From CAYVOV01 sp964453525 (GTDB taxonomy: Bacteria > Chloroflexota > Dehalococcoidia > Dehalococcoidales > UBA2162): a stretch of 64,000 nt of DNA. Location: assembly GCA_964453525.1 (NCBI GenBank), contig CAYVOV010000018.1:28224-92223 (forward strand), written 5' to 3'. The notes beneath the pieces were generated by a model that did not search any database, had not been told where the DNA came from, and worked only from the letters and a program-made list of their open reading frames with translations. Of the stretch, positions 40,915 through 50,336 are shown one piece after another (the first letter of the stretch is position 1; every line of letters starts with the position of its first letter). Made by a program: the position numbers and the translations under genes.

Positions 40915-41148
40915 CTATTTGTCGATTCCCTGCAGCTCTTTCCATCTCTCCTCTCCCAGACATTGACGCGCCGAAGCGCACCAGTCGATGCAGGAAGGGA
41001 CTTTCTCCTTATAAACCATCTCGCCGCATTTGCGGCACTTGATTCGCTGTTCGTCGGAGAAGATTTCAACCTCAGCACCGCAGCCCGGGCATTTGTGCAG
41101 TGATACCCGGAGATTCCTTAAATCCTGCCCTGGACATTTAATCGCCAT
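40915..41148 (-). CDS. Zinc-ribbon partner of the iron-sulfur protein
   Basis: 77 residues with HKCPGCGAEVE, KCRKCGE and a CIDWCASARQC cluster, seven cysteines in total. GGAGGTG precedes the ATG. It is the first gene after a palindromic regulatory site. Confidence 0.75.
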   Translation of the reverse strand: MAIKCPGQDLRNLRVSLHKCPGCGAEVEIFSDEQRIKCRKCGEMVYKEKVPSCIDWCASARQCLGEERWKELQGIDK

Positions 41149-41205
41149 TTTTGCACCTCCTAGGATTCAACTTTAACTCAATAATACAGCTAACAGACGC
41201 GGTAA

Positions 41206-41225
41206 TATATGATTTAGGTCATATA
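41206..41225. promoter_or_regulatory. Crp/Fnr-type palindrome before the oxygen-stress operon
   Basis: TATATGA, six bases, TCATATA: perfect seven-base arms. It lies 58 bases upstream of the zinc-ribbon start, and the gene on its other side encodes a Crp/Fnr regulator, the natural binder. Confidence 0.65.
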
Positions 41226-41275
41226 AATCAGGGATTTCATGAAAAATAATGATGGGGATGATGAAATGAATGATT

Positions 41276-41956
41276 TTATACTCTCGGCGGTCCTTCACTG
41301 AGCAGCTTGAGTTTCTCCTCATCTTTTATGGTCACTTTGCCACGGACGGTGCTGATGATTCCTCTATCCTTGAGCTGGCTCATAATCCGGATTGCCGTTT
41401 CGGTGGTGGTTCCGGCCATATCGGCAATCTCCTGGCGGGTGAAGGAAAGGGTATTGCCCAGCTTTGCCGAGAGCATGAGAAGTATGCCGGCGAGACGCTG
41501 TTCGACCCTTTCTCCGGCGAGGTCTCTGAGCCGGTTCTGGGCGTCGCGGAGACGGCCGCCCAGAACGTTTATTATTCTCAGAGCTACCTGGGGTTGACTG
41601 GAAAGGAAGGACAGCAGGCTTTCTCTCTTGATTCCTATCACCCTGGTGTCAACTATAGCCTGCGCCGATGCGGGATATGGCTTGTTTTCGAAGACGGCCA
41701 CTTCGCCGAACATCTCGCCGGGACCGAAAAAGGCTATGATTACCTCCTTTCCCGAAGATGAATGCTTGTGTACCTTTACCTGTCCTTCGGCAAGGATGTA
41801 AAACCAGTCCGGAGCATCTCCGTCCCAGAAGATGAACTCATTAGGCGCAAATCTGCGCTCAGTGGCGAGACTGGAAATCTCACCGAGTTCTTCATTACTC
41901 AGGCTGGAGAATATCGGTGATTGTTTTAGAATCTCTATTTTATCGTTTGATGGCAA
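41276..41956 (-). CDS. Crp/Fnr family transcriptional regulator
   Basis: 226 residues. The cyclic-nucleotide-type beta-roll (FAPNEFIFWDGDAPDWFYILAEGQVKV, FFGPGEMFGEVAVFE) is followed by a dimerisation helix and the HTH (SFTRQEIADMAGTTTETAIRIMSQLKD). There is no N-terminal cysteine cluster, so it is not a classic oxygen-sensing Fnr. It probably controls the adjacent operon through 41206-41225. Confidence 0.93.
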   Translation of the reverse strand: MPSNDKIEILKQSPIFSSLSNEELGEISSLATERRFAPNEFIFWDGDAPDWFYILAEGQVKVHKHSSSGKEVIIAFFGPGEMFGEVAVFENKPYPASAQAIVDTRVIGIKRESLLSFLSSQPQVALRIINVLGGRLRDAQNRLRDLAGERVEQRLAGILLMLSAKLGNTLSFTRQEIADMAGTTTETAIRIMSQLKDRGIISTVRGKVTIKDEEKLKLLSEGPPRV

Positions 41957-42065
41957 AGATGTAGTTTCCTCGTATCAAAACATAATCTTCCGGGTGAAGT
42001 CCTGTATCTGAATTATAGCATAAACACTTTTTTGTAATATGAATCATAATCGTATCTTATCCGTC

Positions 42066-42312
42066 TTATATTTGTTGTTCTGTTTGCATTTGTTGGTATT
42101 TTTTACCTCTCCCCTTGCCCCTCTCCAGCCAGAACCATTGTAAATGAAAGAGAGCCCTCCTAGCTGGAGAGGGGTGTAAAAAAGAGAGGGGGCGGAGCCC
42201 CTTCTCAACAATCTCCCCCCCCAACCAGGCTGAAAATCGTATTATAAAGCAGGAAACCGTTTGAGAGGGAGACCAAGGGGGTGAGCACTTCATTCAGTCA
42301 AAACCGAGCAGA
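42066..42312. repeat. Dispersed repeat family B, expanded copy
   Basis: TTTGCATTTGTTGG and CCTCTCCCCTTGCCCC at the left, CCGTTTGAGAGGGAGACCAAGG and CAAAACCGAGCAG at the right, with an extra internal hairpin (GAGGGGGCGGAGCCCCTTCTC). The gap 41957-42501 holds no gene otherwise. Confidence 0.75.
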
Positions 42313-42501
42313 ACTGTTATATACTACCCTTGACAATTTGCGCTGGGCTTAAATAGACTGTAAACTGGAATTAGCTGATTTACAGGCTCCGTTTCTATCT
42401 CATTTATGGGGAGACTGCATTAAGTCCCCGTGTGCTTTCCAGGTGACAGAGTTTAGTGGTCTGATTACGGATTATTTTAAATAAGTAATGGCTGAGAGAG
42501 A

Positions 42502-43509
42502 ATGGCTAATAAAGAACTGATACCGCCCGGTTTGACCTACCTTGCCGATAACATAAAGTCGAAGCAAAATATACTCGGTGCTTCAAAGGGTGCCGGAGCC
42601 AGGTGGGCTAAAGACCTTGACTTGCCCGCGGATAGAGAGACGGTATTTTTTGCCGGCTGCGGATACCAGTACACGAGTGAGCTTGAATCACTGATGTCGC
42701 TGATAAGAAAGATTGATAAGAGTGCCGTCAGCACCGAGCTTACGATGAGTTTAGCCAGTTTCCAGAAAAAGCTCGGTTTTGACGCCGGCAGCATCTACAG
42801 TAAGGTAATGTCCAGAGGTGGCGAAGCTGATGCCGGTCCGCTAAGAGATGCGGTCAGGGTGCTCGGTAAGCTGGGAATAGAGTTCGGCTACCTTGCCGAT
42901 GATGAGCCCTGCTGTGGTGGACTGCTTTATTACATCGGTATGCAGAAGGAGTTTACTGCTCACGCTCAGCAGGTTCATGACCAGTTAAAATCCAGGGGTA
43001 TTAAACGAATTATTAGCATTGTTCCTTCCTGCACCTATACTCTTCGCCAGCTTATTCCTGCTAGCACCAATGGGGAAGGTATTGAGGTGAAACACTTCTG
43101 TGAGGTTGTTGACGAAAAGCTGCCCTCTCTCGAGCTGAGATTTCCCAGAAAGGCCAAAGTTACCTATCACGACCCCTGCCAGCTGGGGCGGGGCCTGGGA
43201 CTGGTTGAAGAGCCGCGCCGGATACTGCGGGCTATCAAAGATATCGAGCTTGTGGAGACGGAGTGGACGAATTGCGAGTGGGCTACCTGCTGCGGCGGTG
43301 GTAGCGGGTTTGAGGCAGTATTTCCCGAGTTGAGCCAGGTGCTGGCAGTGAACCGGACGAAGGAACTGCTTGAGACCGGGGCTGAGATAATCGTCACTCA
43401 CTGTCCGGGGTGTATCATGCAGCTCAAAGAGGGACTCAGGGAGCTTGAAGAGAAAAATGTGGAAGTGCTTGACCTGGCACAGGTCGTGGCTATGGCTATG
43501 GAGGTATAA
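42502..43509 (+). CDS. LutA/HdrB-type protein with two cysteine-rich (CCG) domains
   Basis: 335 residues. CCG motifs at EPCCGGLLYYIG and TCCGGGSGFEAVF, with helper cysteines VFFAGCGYQ, SCTYT, DPCQLGRG and CPGCIMQL. Such domains bind special [4Fe-4S] clusters in heterodisulfide reductases and lactate-oxidising LutA. It starts five bases before a LutB-like gene, so the two form a complex. Confidence 0.85.
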   Translation: MANKELIPPGLTYLADNIKSKQNILGASKGAGARWAKDLDLPADRETVFFAGCGYQYTSELESLMSLIRKIDKSAVSTELTMSLASFQKKLGFDAGSIYSKVMSRGGEADAGPLRDAVRVLGKLGIEFGYLADDEPCCGGLLYYIGMQKEFTAHAQQVHDQLKSRGIKRIISIVPSCTYTLRQLIPASTNGEGIEVKHFCEVVDEKLPSLELRFPRKAKVTYHDPCQLGRGLGLVEEPRRILRAIKDIELVETEWTNCEWATCCGGGSGFEAVFPELSQVLAVNRTKELLETGAEIIVTHCPGCIMQLKEGLRELEEKNVEVLDLAQVVAMAMEV

Positions 43510-43514
43510 CAAGG

Positions 43515-44708
43515 TTGTCAGTATTCAGCGATTATAAAAAGGAAATAATGGATGCCGCTCACAACGAGCGAATAAGACTGGCTCTATCAAGGGGTATTGC
43601 CAGTTACCGGTCAAATACGAATGAAGCCCTGAAAAAGTTTCCCCACACGATAAAGATGGCGGAGGAAGTCAGGGAGATAAAAGATAAAGCAATCGGCCAA
43701 ATGCAGAAACTCGCCGAGCAGGCGTCTGAAGTAATCGAGGAAAACAAGGGAAAAGCCTACATAGCCAAGACCGCCGAAGAAGCACTGAAAATCATTGATG
43801 ACCTTGTAGGAACGGATAAGCTGATAGTTAAGGGCAAGAGTATGACCGGCGAGGAGATTGAGCTGCGGAAGCACCTCGAAGAGCTGGGCAATGAGGTCTA
43901 TGAGACCGACCTTGGTGAATTCATAATTCAAAAACTGGGTTCGAAGCCGATGCATATCCTTTCCCCGGCGATTCATGTTCCCAAGGAAGATGTTGCCGGG
44001 CTGTTCTCGGCTATTATCGGTGAGGAACTGCCGCCGGATGATATCGAAAAGCTGGTGGCGACTGCCAGAGAGCTGCTCCGGGACAAGTATTTTCAGGCAG
44101 ATATCGGTATGACCGGCGCCAACGTGGTGGCTGCGGACACGGGAACTCTGTTTTTTATCGAGAATGAAGGCAACATCCGTCTGGCGACCAGCGCTCCCCC
44201 GGTCCATATTGCTCTGGTGGGTATGGAAAAACTTGTCCCGACTCTTGGTGACGCTTATAAAGTTTCCGAGGTAACCTGGAGATACGCCAACTACACCATT
44301 CCTTCTTACGTCAGCCTGGTGTCCGGCCCGAGCAAAACAGGAGATATCGAGAAGGTTATTACCTATGGTGCTCACGGGCCAAAGGAGTTTCACGTTATTT
44401 TCCTTGATGATGGCAGGACGGAACTGGCAAAGAACCCGGTGCTGCGTCAGGCATTGTACTGCCTGAGGTGTGGTGGCTGTCTCTATGAATGTCCGGTATT
44501 TGCCGTCACCGCCGGTCACTTCGGCGATAAGTACTTCACCGGTAACGGCGCCGTCTGGGCGGCGACGATTACAAAGGATATCGAGAAGGCAGCTTCAGTG
44601 GCTTATACCTGCCTGATGTGTGGACGCTGCAAGGTAAGATGCCCCGTTGATATTGATGTCCCGGCGATGATGGTGGAACTCAGAAAAATGATAGCCGAAG
44701 GAGAATAA
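43515..44708 (+). CDS. lutB: LutB-like LUD domain iron-sulfur protein
   Basis: 397 residues from TTG. The LUD domain (about 60-300) includes VKGKSMTGEEIELRKHLEE and TGANVVAADTGTLFFIENEGN. Two ferredoxin motifs follow (CLRCGGCLYECP and CLMCGRCKVRCP). With LutA it resembles the lactate-oxidising LutABC complex, but no LutC is present, so electron transfer to another substrate is possible. Confidence 0.88.
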   Translation: MSVFSDYKKEIMDAAHNERIRLALSRGIASYRSNTNEALKKFPHTIKMAEEVREIKDKAIGQMQKLAEQASEVIEENKGKAYIAKTAEEALKIIDDLVGTDKLIVKGKSMTGEEIELRKHLEELGNEVYETDLGEFIIQKLGSKPMHILSPAIHVPKEDVAGLFSAIIGEELPPDDIEKLVATARELLRDKYFQADIGMTGANVVAADTGTLFFIENEGNIRLATSAPPVHIALVGMEKLVPTLGDAYKVSEVTWRYANYTIPSYVSLVSGPSKTGDIEKVITYGAHGPKEFHVIFLDDGRTELAKNPVLRQALYCLRCGGCLYECPVFAVTAGHFGDKYFTGNGAVWAATITKDIEKAASVAYTCLMCGRCKVRCPVDIDVPAMMVELRKMIAEGE

Positions 44709-44723
44709 GAAGAGAGTAGTTAT

Positions 44724-44972
44724 ATGAGGAGGCGACGAGGCTTTTGGCCCGATACAATTTATTCGGCTTTACGGTCTCTCGGTGGTGAAGCATATTCTAC
44801 TGATATATATAAGTGGGTAGAGAATAATATATCTCTTACTGAGGGAGAGCGAAGTATAAGTCCTCATCAAGGTCGTCCTAACTACGTCCACACAGTTCGT
44901 GGAGTCGAAAGTGATATGACTAATAAAGGACTTCTAATTCGTGTGTATGATGGTTATTATCGTCTACCATAG
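44724..44972 (+). CDS. Winged-helix domain protein (Mrr N-terminal type)
   Basis: 82 residues: GFWPDTIYSALRSLGGEAYST, the middle IYKWVENNISLT and the end SDMTNKGLLIRVYDGYYRLP, which follow the N-terminal DNA-binding domain of Mrr-like restriction enzymes, without a nuclease domain. Probably a small regulator or the remnant of a larger gene. Confidence 0.65.
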   Translation: MRRRRGFWPDTIYSALRSLGGEAYSTDIYKWVENNISLTEGERSISPHQGRPNYVHTVRGVESDMTNKGLLIRVYDGYYRLP

Positions 44973-45062
44973 GGACGTTTGTAATGATATAACATACCAA
45001 CCGTTGTTAAGAAAAAAGTTATATATTTAATATTCCTAGTATTCAATAAGGGAAAACAGGGT

Positions 45063-45125
45063 GTTAAGAGGGACGGAGTCCCTCTTAACAAAACTTTTCC
45101 CCTTCCCCTTTGTAAAGGGAAGGGG
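45063..45125. repeat. Two strong hairpins upstream of the fumarase operon
   Basis: GTTAAGAGGGAC / GTCCCTCTTAAC (45063-45089, 12 bp, three-base loop) and CCCCTTCCC-C-TTT / AAAGGGAAGGGG (45099-45125, one bulge). They look related to repeat family B and could act as terminators for upstream genes. Confidence 0.6.
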
Positions 45126-45155
45126 ATTAAGGGGATGGGGTTGTAAGATTAATTA

Positions 45156-46001
45156 ATGAGAGATATCGACTGCAAACAAATAACTGAGATAGTCTCGGAA
45201 CTATTCCAGGAAGCCTGTGTCCGCCTTCCTGACGATGTGCTTGAAGCCATCAAAAAAGCCAGGGAGAATGAGGAATCACCGGTCGCCCGTGATGTCCTGG
45301 ATAGCTTACTTCAAAACTCAGAAATAGCCAGGGATGAGGAAATACCTCTCTGCCAGGATACGGGTACCGCTGTGGTTCTAATCGAGCTCGGTCAGGAAGT
45401 CCACATTACCGGCGGTGACCTGTATTCCGCAATAAACGAAGGAGTACGGCAGGGGTATGAAAAGGGCTACCTGCGGAAATCGATTGTCAATAAACCATTT
45501 TCAGAAAGAATCAACACTTCAGACAATACCCCGGCTATTGTCCACACCGAGATAGTCCCCGGAGATAAGCTGAAAATTGCTGTTCTGCCGAAAGGTGGTG
45601 GTGCCGAGAACATGACCCGTCTGACAATGCTTACTCCGGCGCAGGGCAGGGATGGGATAATTGACTTCGCCGTTAACACGGTGGATGAAGCTGGCGGTAA
45701 TCCCTGTCCGCCGGTTATTGTCGGCATCGGGATAGGAGGGACTGCCGAGCAGACCATGATACTCGCCAAGAAATCCCTTTTGCGGAAGGTAGGTGAGCCC
45801 AGCCCGGATGCCGAGACTTCCGCTCTTGAGGAAGAAATTCTGGAAAGAGTCAATAAGCTGGGTATCGGGCCGATGGGATACGGGGGAAGAACGACTGCCC
45901 TGGCGGTTCACATCGAGGTTTTTCCCACCCATATTGCCAGTCTGCCGGTAGCGGTTAACCTCCAGTGCCATAGCGCCCGTCACCGGGAGGTGCTACTGTA
46001 A
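45156..46001 (+). CDS. Class I fumarate hydratase (or tartrate dehydratase) alpha subunit
   Basis: 281 residues. The three [4Fe-4S] cysteine ligands are in PLCQDTGTA, GGNPCPPVIVG and VNLQCHSARH. The enzyme interconverts fumarate and malate; the two-subunit form is common in anaerobes. The beta subunit starts 15 bases downstream. Tartrate as substrate cannot be excluded. Confidence 0.93.
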   Translation: MRDIDCKQITEIVSELFQEACVRLPDDVLEAIKKARENEESPVARDVLDSLLQNSEIARDEEIPLCQDTGTAVVLIELGQEVHITGGDLYSAINEGVRQGYEKGYLRKSIVNKPFSERINTSDNTPAIVHTEIVPGDKLKIAVLPKGGGAENMTRLTMLTPAQGRDGIIDFAVNTVDEAGGNPCPPVIVGIGIGGTAEQTMILAKKSLLRKVGEPSPDAETSALEEEILERVNKLGIGPMGYGGRTTALAVHIEVFPTHIASLPVAVNLQCHSARHREVLL

Positions 46002-46015
46002 CAGCGGGTACGATT

Positions 46016-46594
46016 ATGAGTACTTTAACGATATATTCTCCGTTCGATGATGAAACGGTCAGGAACCTGAGAAGCGGTGACAGAGTTCTTATTACCGGTG
46101 TTATTTGCGTTGCCCGTGATGCTGCTCATAAAAGGATGATTGAATCTCTTGATGCAGGAAATCCTTTGCCGTTTTATATCAAGGGGCAGACGATATACTA
46201 CATGGGTCCGACTCCGGCTAGGCCGGGACAGCCAATTGGTTCTGCAGGACCGACAACCAGTAGCCGCATGGATGTATACACGCCTCGCCTGATTGCCGGG
46301 GGATTGAAAGCAATGATTGGCAAAGGTAGTCGTTCACCGGCGGTAAAAGACGCCATGAAGAAATATCAGGCAGTCTACCTTTCGGCTATCGGCGGCACCG
46401 GCGCTCTAATCTCGAAGAGTATTAAAAAGTCGGAAATTGTTGCCTATGAAGAGCTCGGTGCTGAGGCGGTCCGCCGGCTTGAGGTAGTGGACTTTCCGGT
46501 CATTGTTATAAACGATATTTACGGTGGAGACCTCTATCAGGAAGGTAAAGCCAGATACAGGATAGAACAGCAGGGGAATGAGTTAATAAGATGA
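46016..46594 (+). CDS. Class I fumarate hydratase (or tartrate dehydratase) beta subunit
   Basis: 192 residues. The swivelling domain has VLITGVICVARDAAHKRM and the catalytic-site loop YYMGPTPARPGQPIGSAGPTTS, with YLSAIGGTGALI later. It overlaps the L-aspartate oxidase gene by four bases (ATGA). Confidence 0.92.
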   Translation: MSTLTIYSPFDDETVRNLRSGDRVLITGVICVARDAAHKRMIESLDAGNPLPFYIKGQTIYYMGPTPARPGQPIGSAGPTTSSRMDVYTPRLIAGGLKAMIGKGSRSPAVKDAMKKYQAVYLSAIGGTGALISKSIKKSEIVAYEELGAEAVRRLEVVDFPVIVINDIYGGDLYQEGKARYRIEQQGNELIR

Positions 46595-48132
46595 AGCGTT
46601 ATGACTATATAATTGCCGGTAGCGGTATTGCCGGGCTTTACACAGCTCTGCTGGCGAAGGAACACGGCAGTGTTCTTGTCATAACCAAGGGCAGTATCGA
46701 CGACTGCAATACCAAGCATGCTCAGGGGGGCATCGCTGCTCCCATCGGCAGGAACGATTCTCCTGACCTGCACTATAAGGATACCATTGCTGCCGGAAAC
46801 GGACTTTGTAATGAAGAGGCGGTGCGTATCCTTGTCAATGAAGCCCCCGACCGCATTTCTGAGCTTGTCAATCTCGGCGTCCCGTTTGATACGCTGGATG
46901 GAGAAATTACTCTTGCCAGGGAGGCGGCGCACAGTGTACCGCGTATTCTTCATGCCGGAGGTGATGCTACCGGCGAGCATATCGAAGTTACTTTGAGCAG
47001 GCAGGTGCGCTCATCGAAGATTCAGGTCCTGGAGAATTCCCTGGCGACAGAAATCATTGTCGATGACGGGAAGGTCGAGGGTATAAAAGTTCTGGACTGT
47101 AATACCGGCTATATTGAAGAATTCGGCTGCCGTTTCCTGATTCTGGCTACCGGTGGGGCCGGTCAGTTGTTCAAGTTCAATACCAACTCCGATATTGCCA
47201 CCGGCGATGGCATCGCCCTGGCTTTCAACGCCGGGGCGGAGATTACCGATATGGAGTTCTATCAGTTCCATCCTACTGCCCTTCATCTCCCCGGGGTAAC
47301 TCCGTTTCTTATTTCGGAGGCGGTCAGGGGCGAGGGCGGAATGCTACGAAATATAGAAGGACATCGTTTTATGACTGACTACGCACCGGATGGTGACCTG
47401 GCGCCGCGTGACATTGTCTCCCGCAGTATTCTCTACGAGATGAAGAAGACGGGTACGGACAAGGTTTTTATTGACGTGACTCACCTGCCGCCTCACACCG
47501 TTACCACCCGGTTTCCGCACATTTATCGCTTCTGTCTTGAGCGTGGTCTGGATATAACCAGGGAACTTATACCGGTGGCGCCGGCGGCACACTACATGAT
47601 AGGCGGCATCAGGACCAATAGCTGGGGAGAGACAAATATTGCCGGTCTCTTCGCCTGTGGTGAGACGGCCTGTGCCGGAGTACACGGGGCTAACCGGCTG
47701 GCTTCAAATTCACTGCTTGATGCCGTTGTCTTCAGCAAGAGGATTGTCACAATGACTGCCGGAGATGCTGACACCAAAACTACTGCCGGTCGGGACGATG
47801 ATATTTACCATCTGCTCAGTGACGGACAGGCAGCTCCCGAAGTCCCGGCACCGGGTTTTTCCGCTCTGCAAACACTCCACTGGGATAATGTGGGAATTAT
47901 ACGCAATAAGGAAGGATTGACTCAGGCGGCGAATACCCTGAGAGCTTGGCAAAAGGCTTTGCCACATCCTGCCGACCGTCCTTCCTACGAACTCAGCAAC
48001 CTGATATTAACAGGGCGACTGGTTACTGAGGCAGCAATAGCCAGGGAAGAGAGTCGCGGCGCCCATTTCAGGACAGATTTTCCCGAAAGCTCGCCCGGCT
48101 GGCAGCGCCACATTGTCTTCACAAAAAGCTGA
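46591..48132 (+). CDS. nadB: L-aspartate oxidase
   Basis: 513 residues. FAD-binding GSGIAGLYTALLAKE, the active-site region KHAQGGIAAP, EAVRGEGGMLRN, and PAAHYMIGGIRTN, then GLFACGETACAGVHGANRLASNSLL. Length and short C-terminal cap fit NadB better than fumarate reductase flavoproteins. NadB makes iminoaspartate for NAD synthesis and in anaerobes uses fumarate as electron acceptor, which explains its coupling to fumarase. nadA and nadC are not nearby. Confidence 0.85.
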   Translation: MKRYDYIIAGSGIAGLYTALLAKEHGSVLVITKGSIDDCNTKHAQGGIAAPIGRNDSPDLHYKDTIAAGNGLCNEEAVRILVNEAPDRISELVNLGVPFDTLDGEITLAREAAHSVPRILHAGGDATGEHIEVTLSRQVRSSKIQVLENSLATEIIVDDGKVEGIKVLDCNTGYIEEFGCRFLILATGGAGQLFKFNTNSDIATGDGIALAFNAGAEITDMEFYQFHPTALHLPGVTPFLISEAVRGEGGMLRNIEGHRFMTDYAPDGDLAPRDIVSRSILYEMKKTGTDKVFIDVTHLPPHTVTTRFPHIYRFCLERGLDITRELIPVAPAAHYMIGGIRTNSWGETNIAGLFACGETACAGVHGANRLASNSLLDAVVFSKRIVTMTAGDADTKTTAGRDDDIYHLLSDGQAAPEVPAPGFSALQTLHWDNVGIIRNKEGLTQAANTLRAWQKALPHPADRPSYELSNLILTGRLVTEAAIAREESRGAHFRTDFPESSPGWQRHIVFTKS

Positions 48133-48202
48133 AAGTAATCTTTCTTAAAGGGTGTTTTTCTTAATTTCTTAGTAGTATTACCGGTTTGGAATCTGATGGT
48201 AA

Positions 48203-49951
48203 TCAGACGTCCTTGCTTTTCCAGCTGCCTGCATTTTGCATAAGCTCCCGGGCGGCCTCAAGCGATTTCTCTGTGAAATGAGGGCCTCCAATCATTACGG
48301 CAAGCTCGTTCAGGCATGCCTCACCCTCCAGCGCTTCTATTTTGCTGATGGTACGGTTTCCCTTGCTTTCCTTGGTGACGCTGTAATGAGCATCGGAAAA
48401 GGCGGCGATTTGCGGGAGATGGGTAACACAGATTACCTGGTGATTCTTTGAAAGGTTCCAGAGCTTCTTTCCGATAATCTCGCCGCTCCTGCCGCCGATA
48501 CCGATATCAATTTCGTCGAAAATGAGCACCGGGATTGTATCAGCCTCAGCAAGAGCGCATTTCATGGCCAGCATGAACCGTGAGATTTCACCGGTCGAGG
48601 CGATTCTGGCGAGAGGTTTGAGCGGCTCGCCGGGATTTGTCGAAGCTATAAACTCCACGCTGTCGATGCCACTGGCATTGAACTGGTACGGCTTGCCGTC
48701 AGGGAGGGGAATTCCTTCCGGCGACTGCTGCTGGCTGACGGATACTCTGAAGTCAACCTGAGACATATCGAGGTCGGCAAGCTCATTTTGCACGGCGGCT
48801 TCAAGCTCCAGTGCTGCCCGGCTGCGTTCCCGGGAGAGCCGGGATGCCAGGTCTCCCATTTCTTCCTCAAGCTGCTTAGACTCTGCCTCAAGCTGCTGCC
48901 GCCGTTCACCGGAATGAGTGGAGCTTTCAAGCTCTTTTTCAGCGCTGGCAAGGTAGTCAAGTATCTCGCTGACGGAAGAGCCGTATTTTCTTTTCAAATT
49001 CCTGATGATCTCAAGCCTGGTCTGCACTTCTTCAAGGCGTCCCGGCTCGAATTCAAGATTGTCACCGTAGCTGCGAATATCACGAGCCAGCTCGGTGAGT
49101 CCCTGGGTAATATCGTCCAGTTGTTCGATATTTGTTCGCAATGAAGGGTCGGTGTCTATCATTTTTTTCAGCAGGGGTAGCGCTTCATTGAGCCTGTCCA
49201 GTGCCGAAGATGCGGAAAGCGTGTTTTCATCACCGCTGATAATAGTGAAAATTTCATAGGCTGCAGTTTTCAGTTTTTCACTTGAGACAAGGATAGCCAG
49301 TTCGCTTTCAAGCCTATCTTCTTCTCCCTCGTTCAGTTCGGCCCGCCTGATTTCATCAATCTGGAAGTTGAGGAGTTCGGTCTGCCGGGATGAGTCCTGT
49401 TCCATTTTCAATAGTGCCTGAATTTCCTGTTTTATGCGGTTCAGTTCAGTCACTCTGGCGCTGAAATCACGTCTCAGTTCATCGGTGTGAGCGTAGCTGT
49501 CAAGGAAGTCAAGGTGACTATCGCGGTCGAGCAGTGACAGGTGACTGCTTTGACCGTGGATATCCACAAGTAAAGCACCGATATCCTTGAGCAGATTCCT
49601 CGGCACTGCCTGCCGGTTTATTCTGGATGTGGTGCGGCTATGCCGGCGAAAATCACAGGTAACGAGCAGAGTATTATCTTCAACTTCCAGACCTTTCTCC
49701 GAGAGCAGTCCCCATAACTGCTCCGGTACTTTTTTATACCCCATCCGGAAGATGCCTTCAACCTGAGCGCTTTCCGAGCCGTGGCGGATATCTTCTTCCT
49801 GCGCCTGCCCGGAAAGCAGCGCCTCAACGGCATCAACGACAAGGGATTTACCGGCGCCGGTCTCTCCGCTGATTATGTTCAGCCCCTTGGCTGGTTTCCA
49901 GACAACTTCCTCGATAATGCCGAAGTCTTTTACAGAAAGCTCGTACAGCAA
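48203..49951 (-). CDS. recN: DNA repair protein RecN
   Basis: 582 residues when started at the TTG at 49951 (MLYELSVKDFGIIEE), which has GGGAG upstream; a 13-codon longer frame exists. Walker A GETGAGKS is near residue 30, central coiled coils span about 150-350, and the C-terminal ABC half has ASTGEISRFMLAMK and LIFDEIDIGIGG. It is an SMC-like ATPase for double-strand break repair. Confidence 0.95.
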   Translation of the reverse strand: MLYELSVKDFGIIEEVVWKPAKGLNIISGETGAGKSLVVDAVEALLSGQAQEEDIRHGSESAQVEGIFRMGYKKVPEQLWGLLSEKGLEVEDNTLLVTCDFRRHSRTTSRINRQAVPRNLLKDIGALLVDIHGQSSHLSLLDRDSHLDFLDSYAHTDELRRDFSARVTELNRIKQEIQALLKMEQDSSRQTELLNFQIDEIRRAELNEGEEDRLESELAILVSSEKLKTAAYEIFTIISGDENTLSASSALDRLNEALPLLKKMIDTDPSLRTNIEQLDDITQGLTELARDIRSYGDNLEFEPGRLEEVQTRLEIIRNLKRKYGSSVSEILDYLASAEKELESSTHSGERRQQLEAESKQLEEEMGDLASRLSRERSRAALELEAAVQNELADLDMSQVDFRVSVSQQQSPEGIPLPDGKPYQFNASGIDSVEFIASTNPGEPLKPLARIASTGEISRFMLAMKCALAEADTIPVLIFDEIDIGIGGRSGEIIGKKLWNLSKNHQVICVTHLPQIAAFSDAHYSVTKESKGNRTISKIEALEGEACLNELAVMIGGPHFTEKSLEAARELMQNAGSWKSKDV

Positions 49952-50039
49952 TATTTCGTACTCCCTGCTCAAGATATTGGATAAAGGCAAAATGGCTTAT
50001 TATTACGGATTCTATATTTTCAGATATTAACCGGCTTGT

Positions 50040-50205
50040 CAATTCTATCTGTTTTGGGTTTTGTCTGCATCTGGTTGGTATTTTTATACCTCACCCCTGG
50101 CCCCTCTCAAACAGATAGATTATCGCATAGCAAGGCAGGGAACTGTTTGAGAGGGGGATTAAGGGGGAGAGCCTTTCATTCAACCAGAACCAAACAGAGC
50201 CAATA
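50040..50205. repeat. Dispersed repeat family B, third copy
   Basis: TTTTGTCTGCATCTGG and CCTCACCCCTGGCCCCTCTC on the left mirror GAGAGGGGGATTAAGGGGG and AACCAGAACCAAACAG on the right. It fills most of the gap between recN and the flavoprotein gene. Confidence 0.8.
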
Positions 50206-50336
50206 TTTTAATAAACGCTATTCTCAGGCAGTAAATAATGAGACTAAAGTCGTATTTATATCTTCCCTAATGCTTTAAACTATGGTACAATTATAAATAA
50301 TAAACTACTAATATTATCGGAATAGTAGGAATTACG

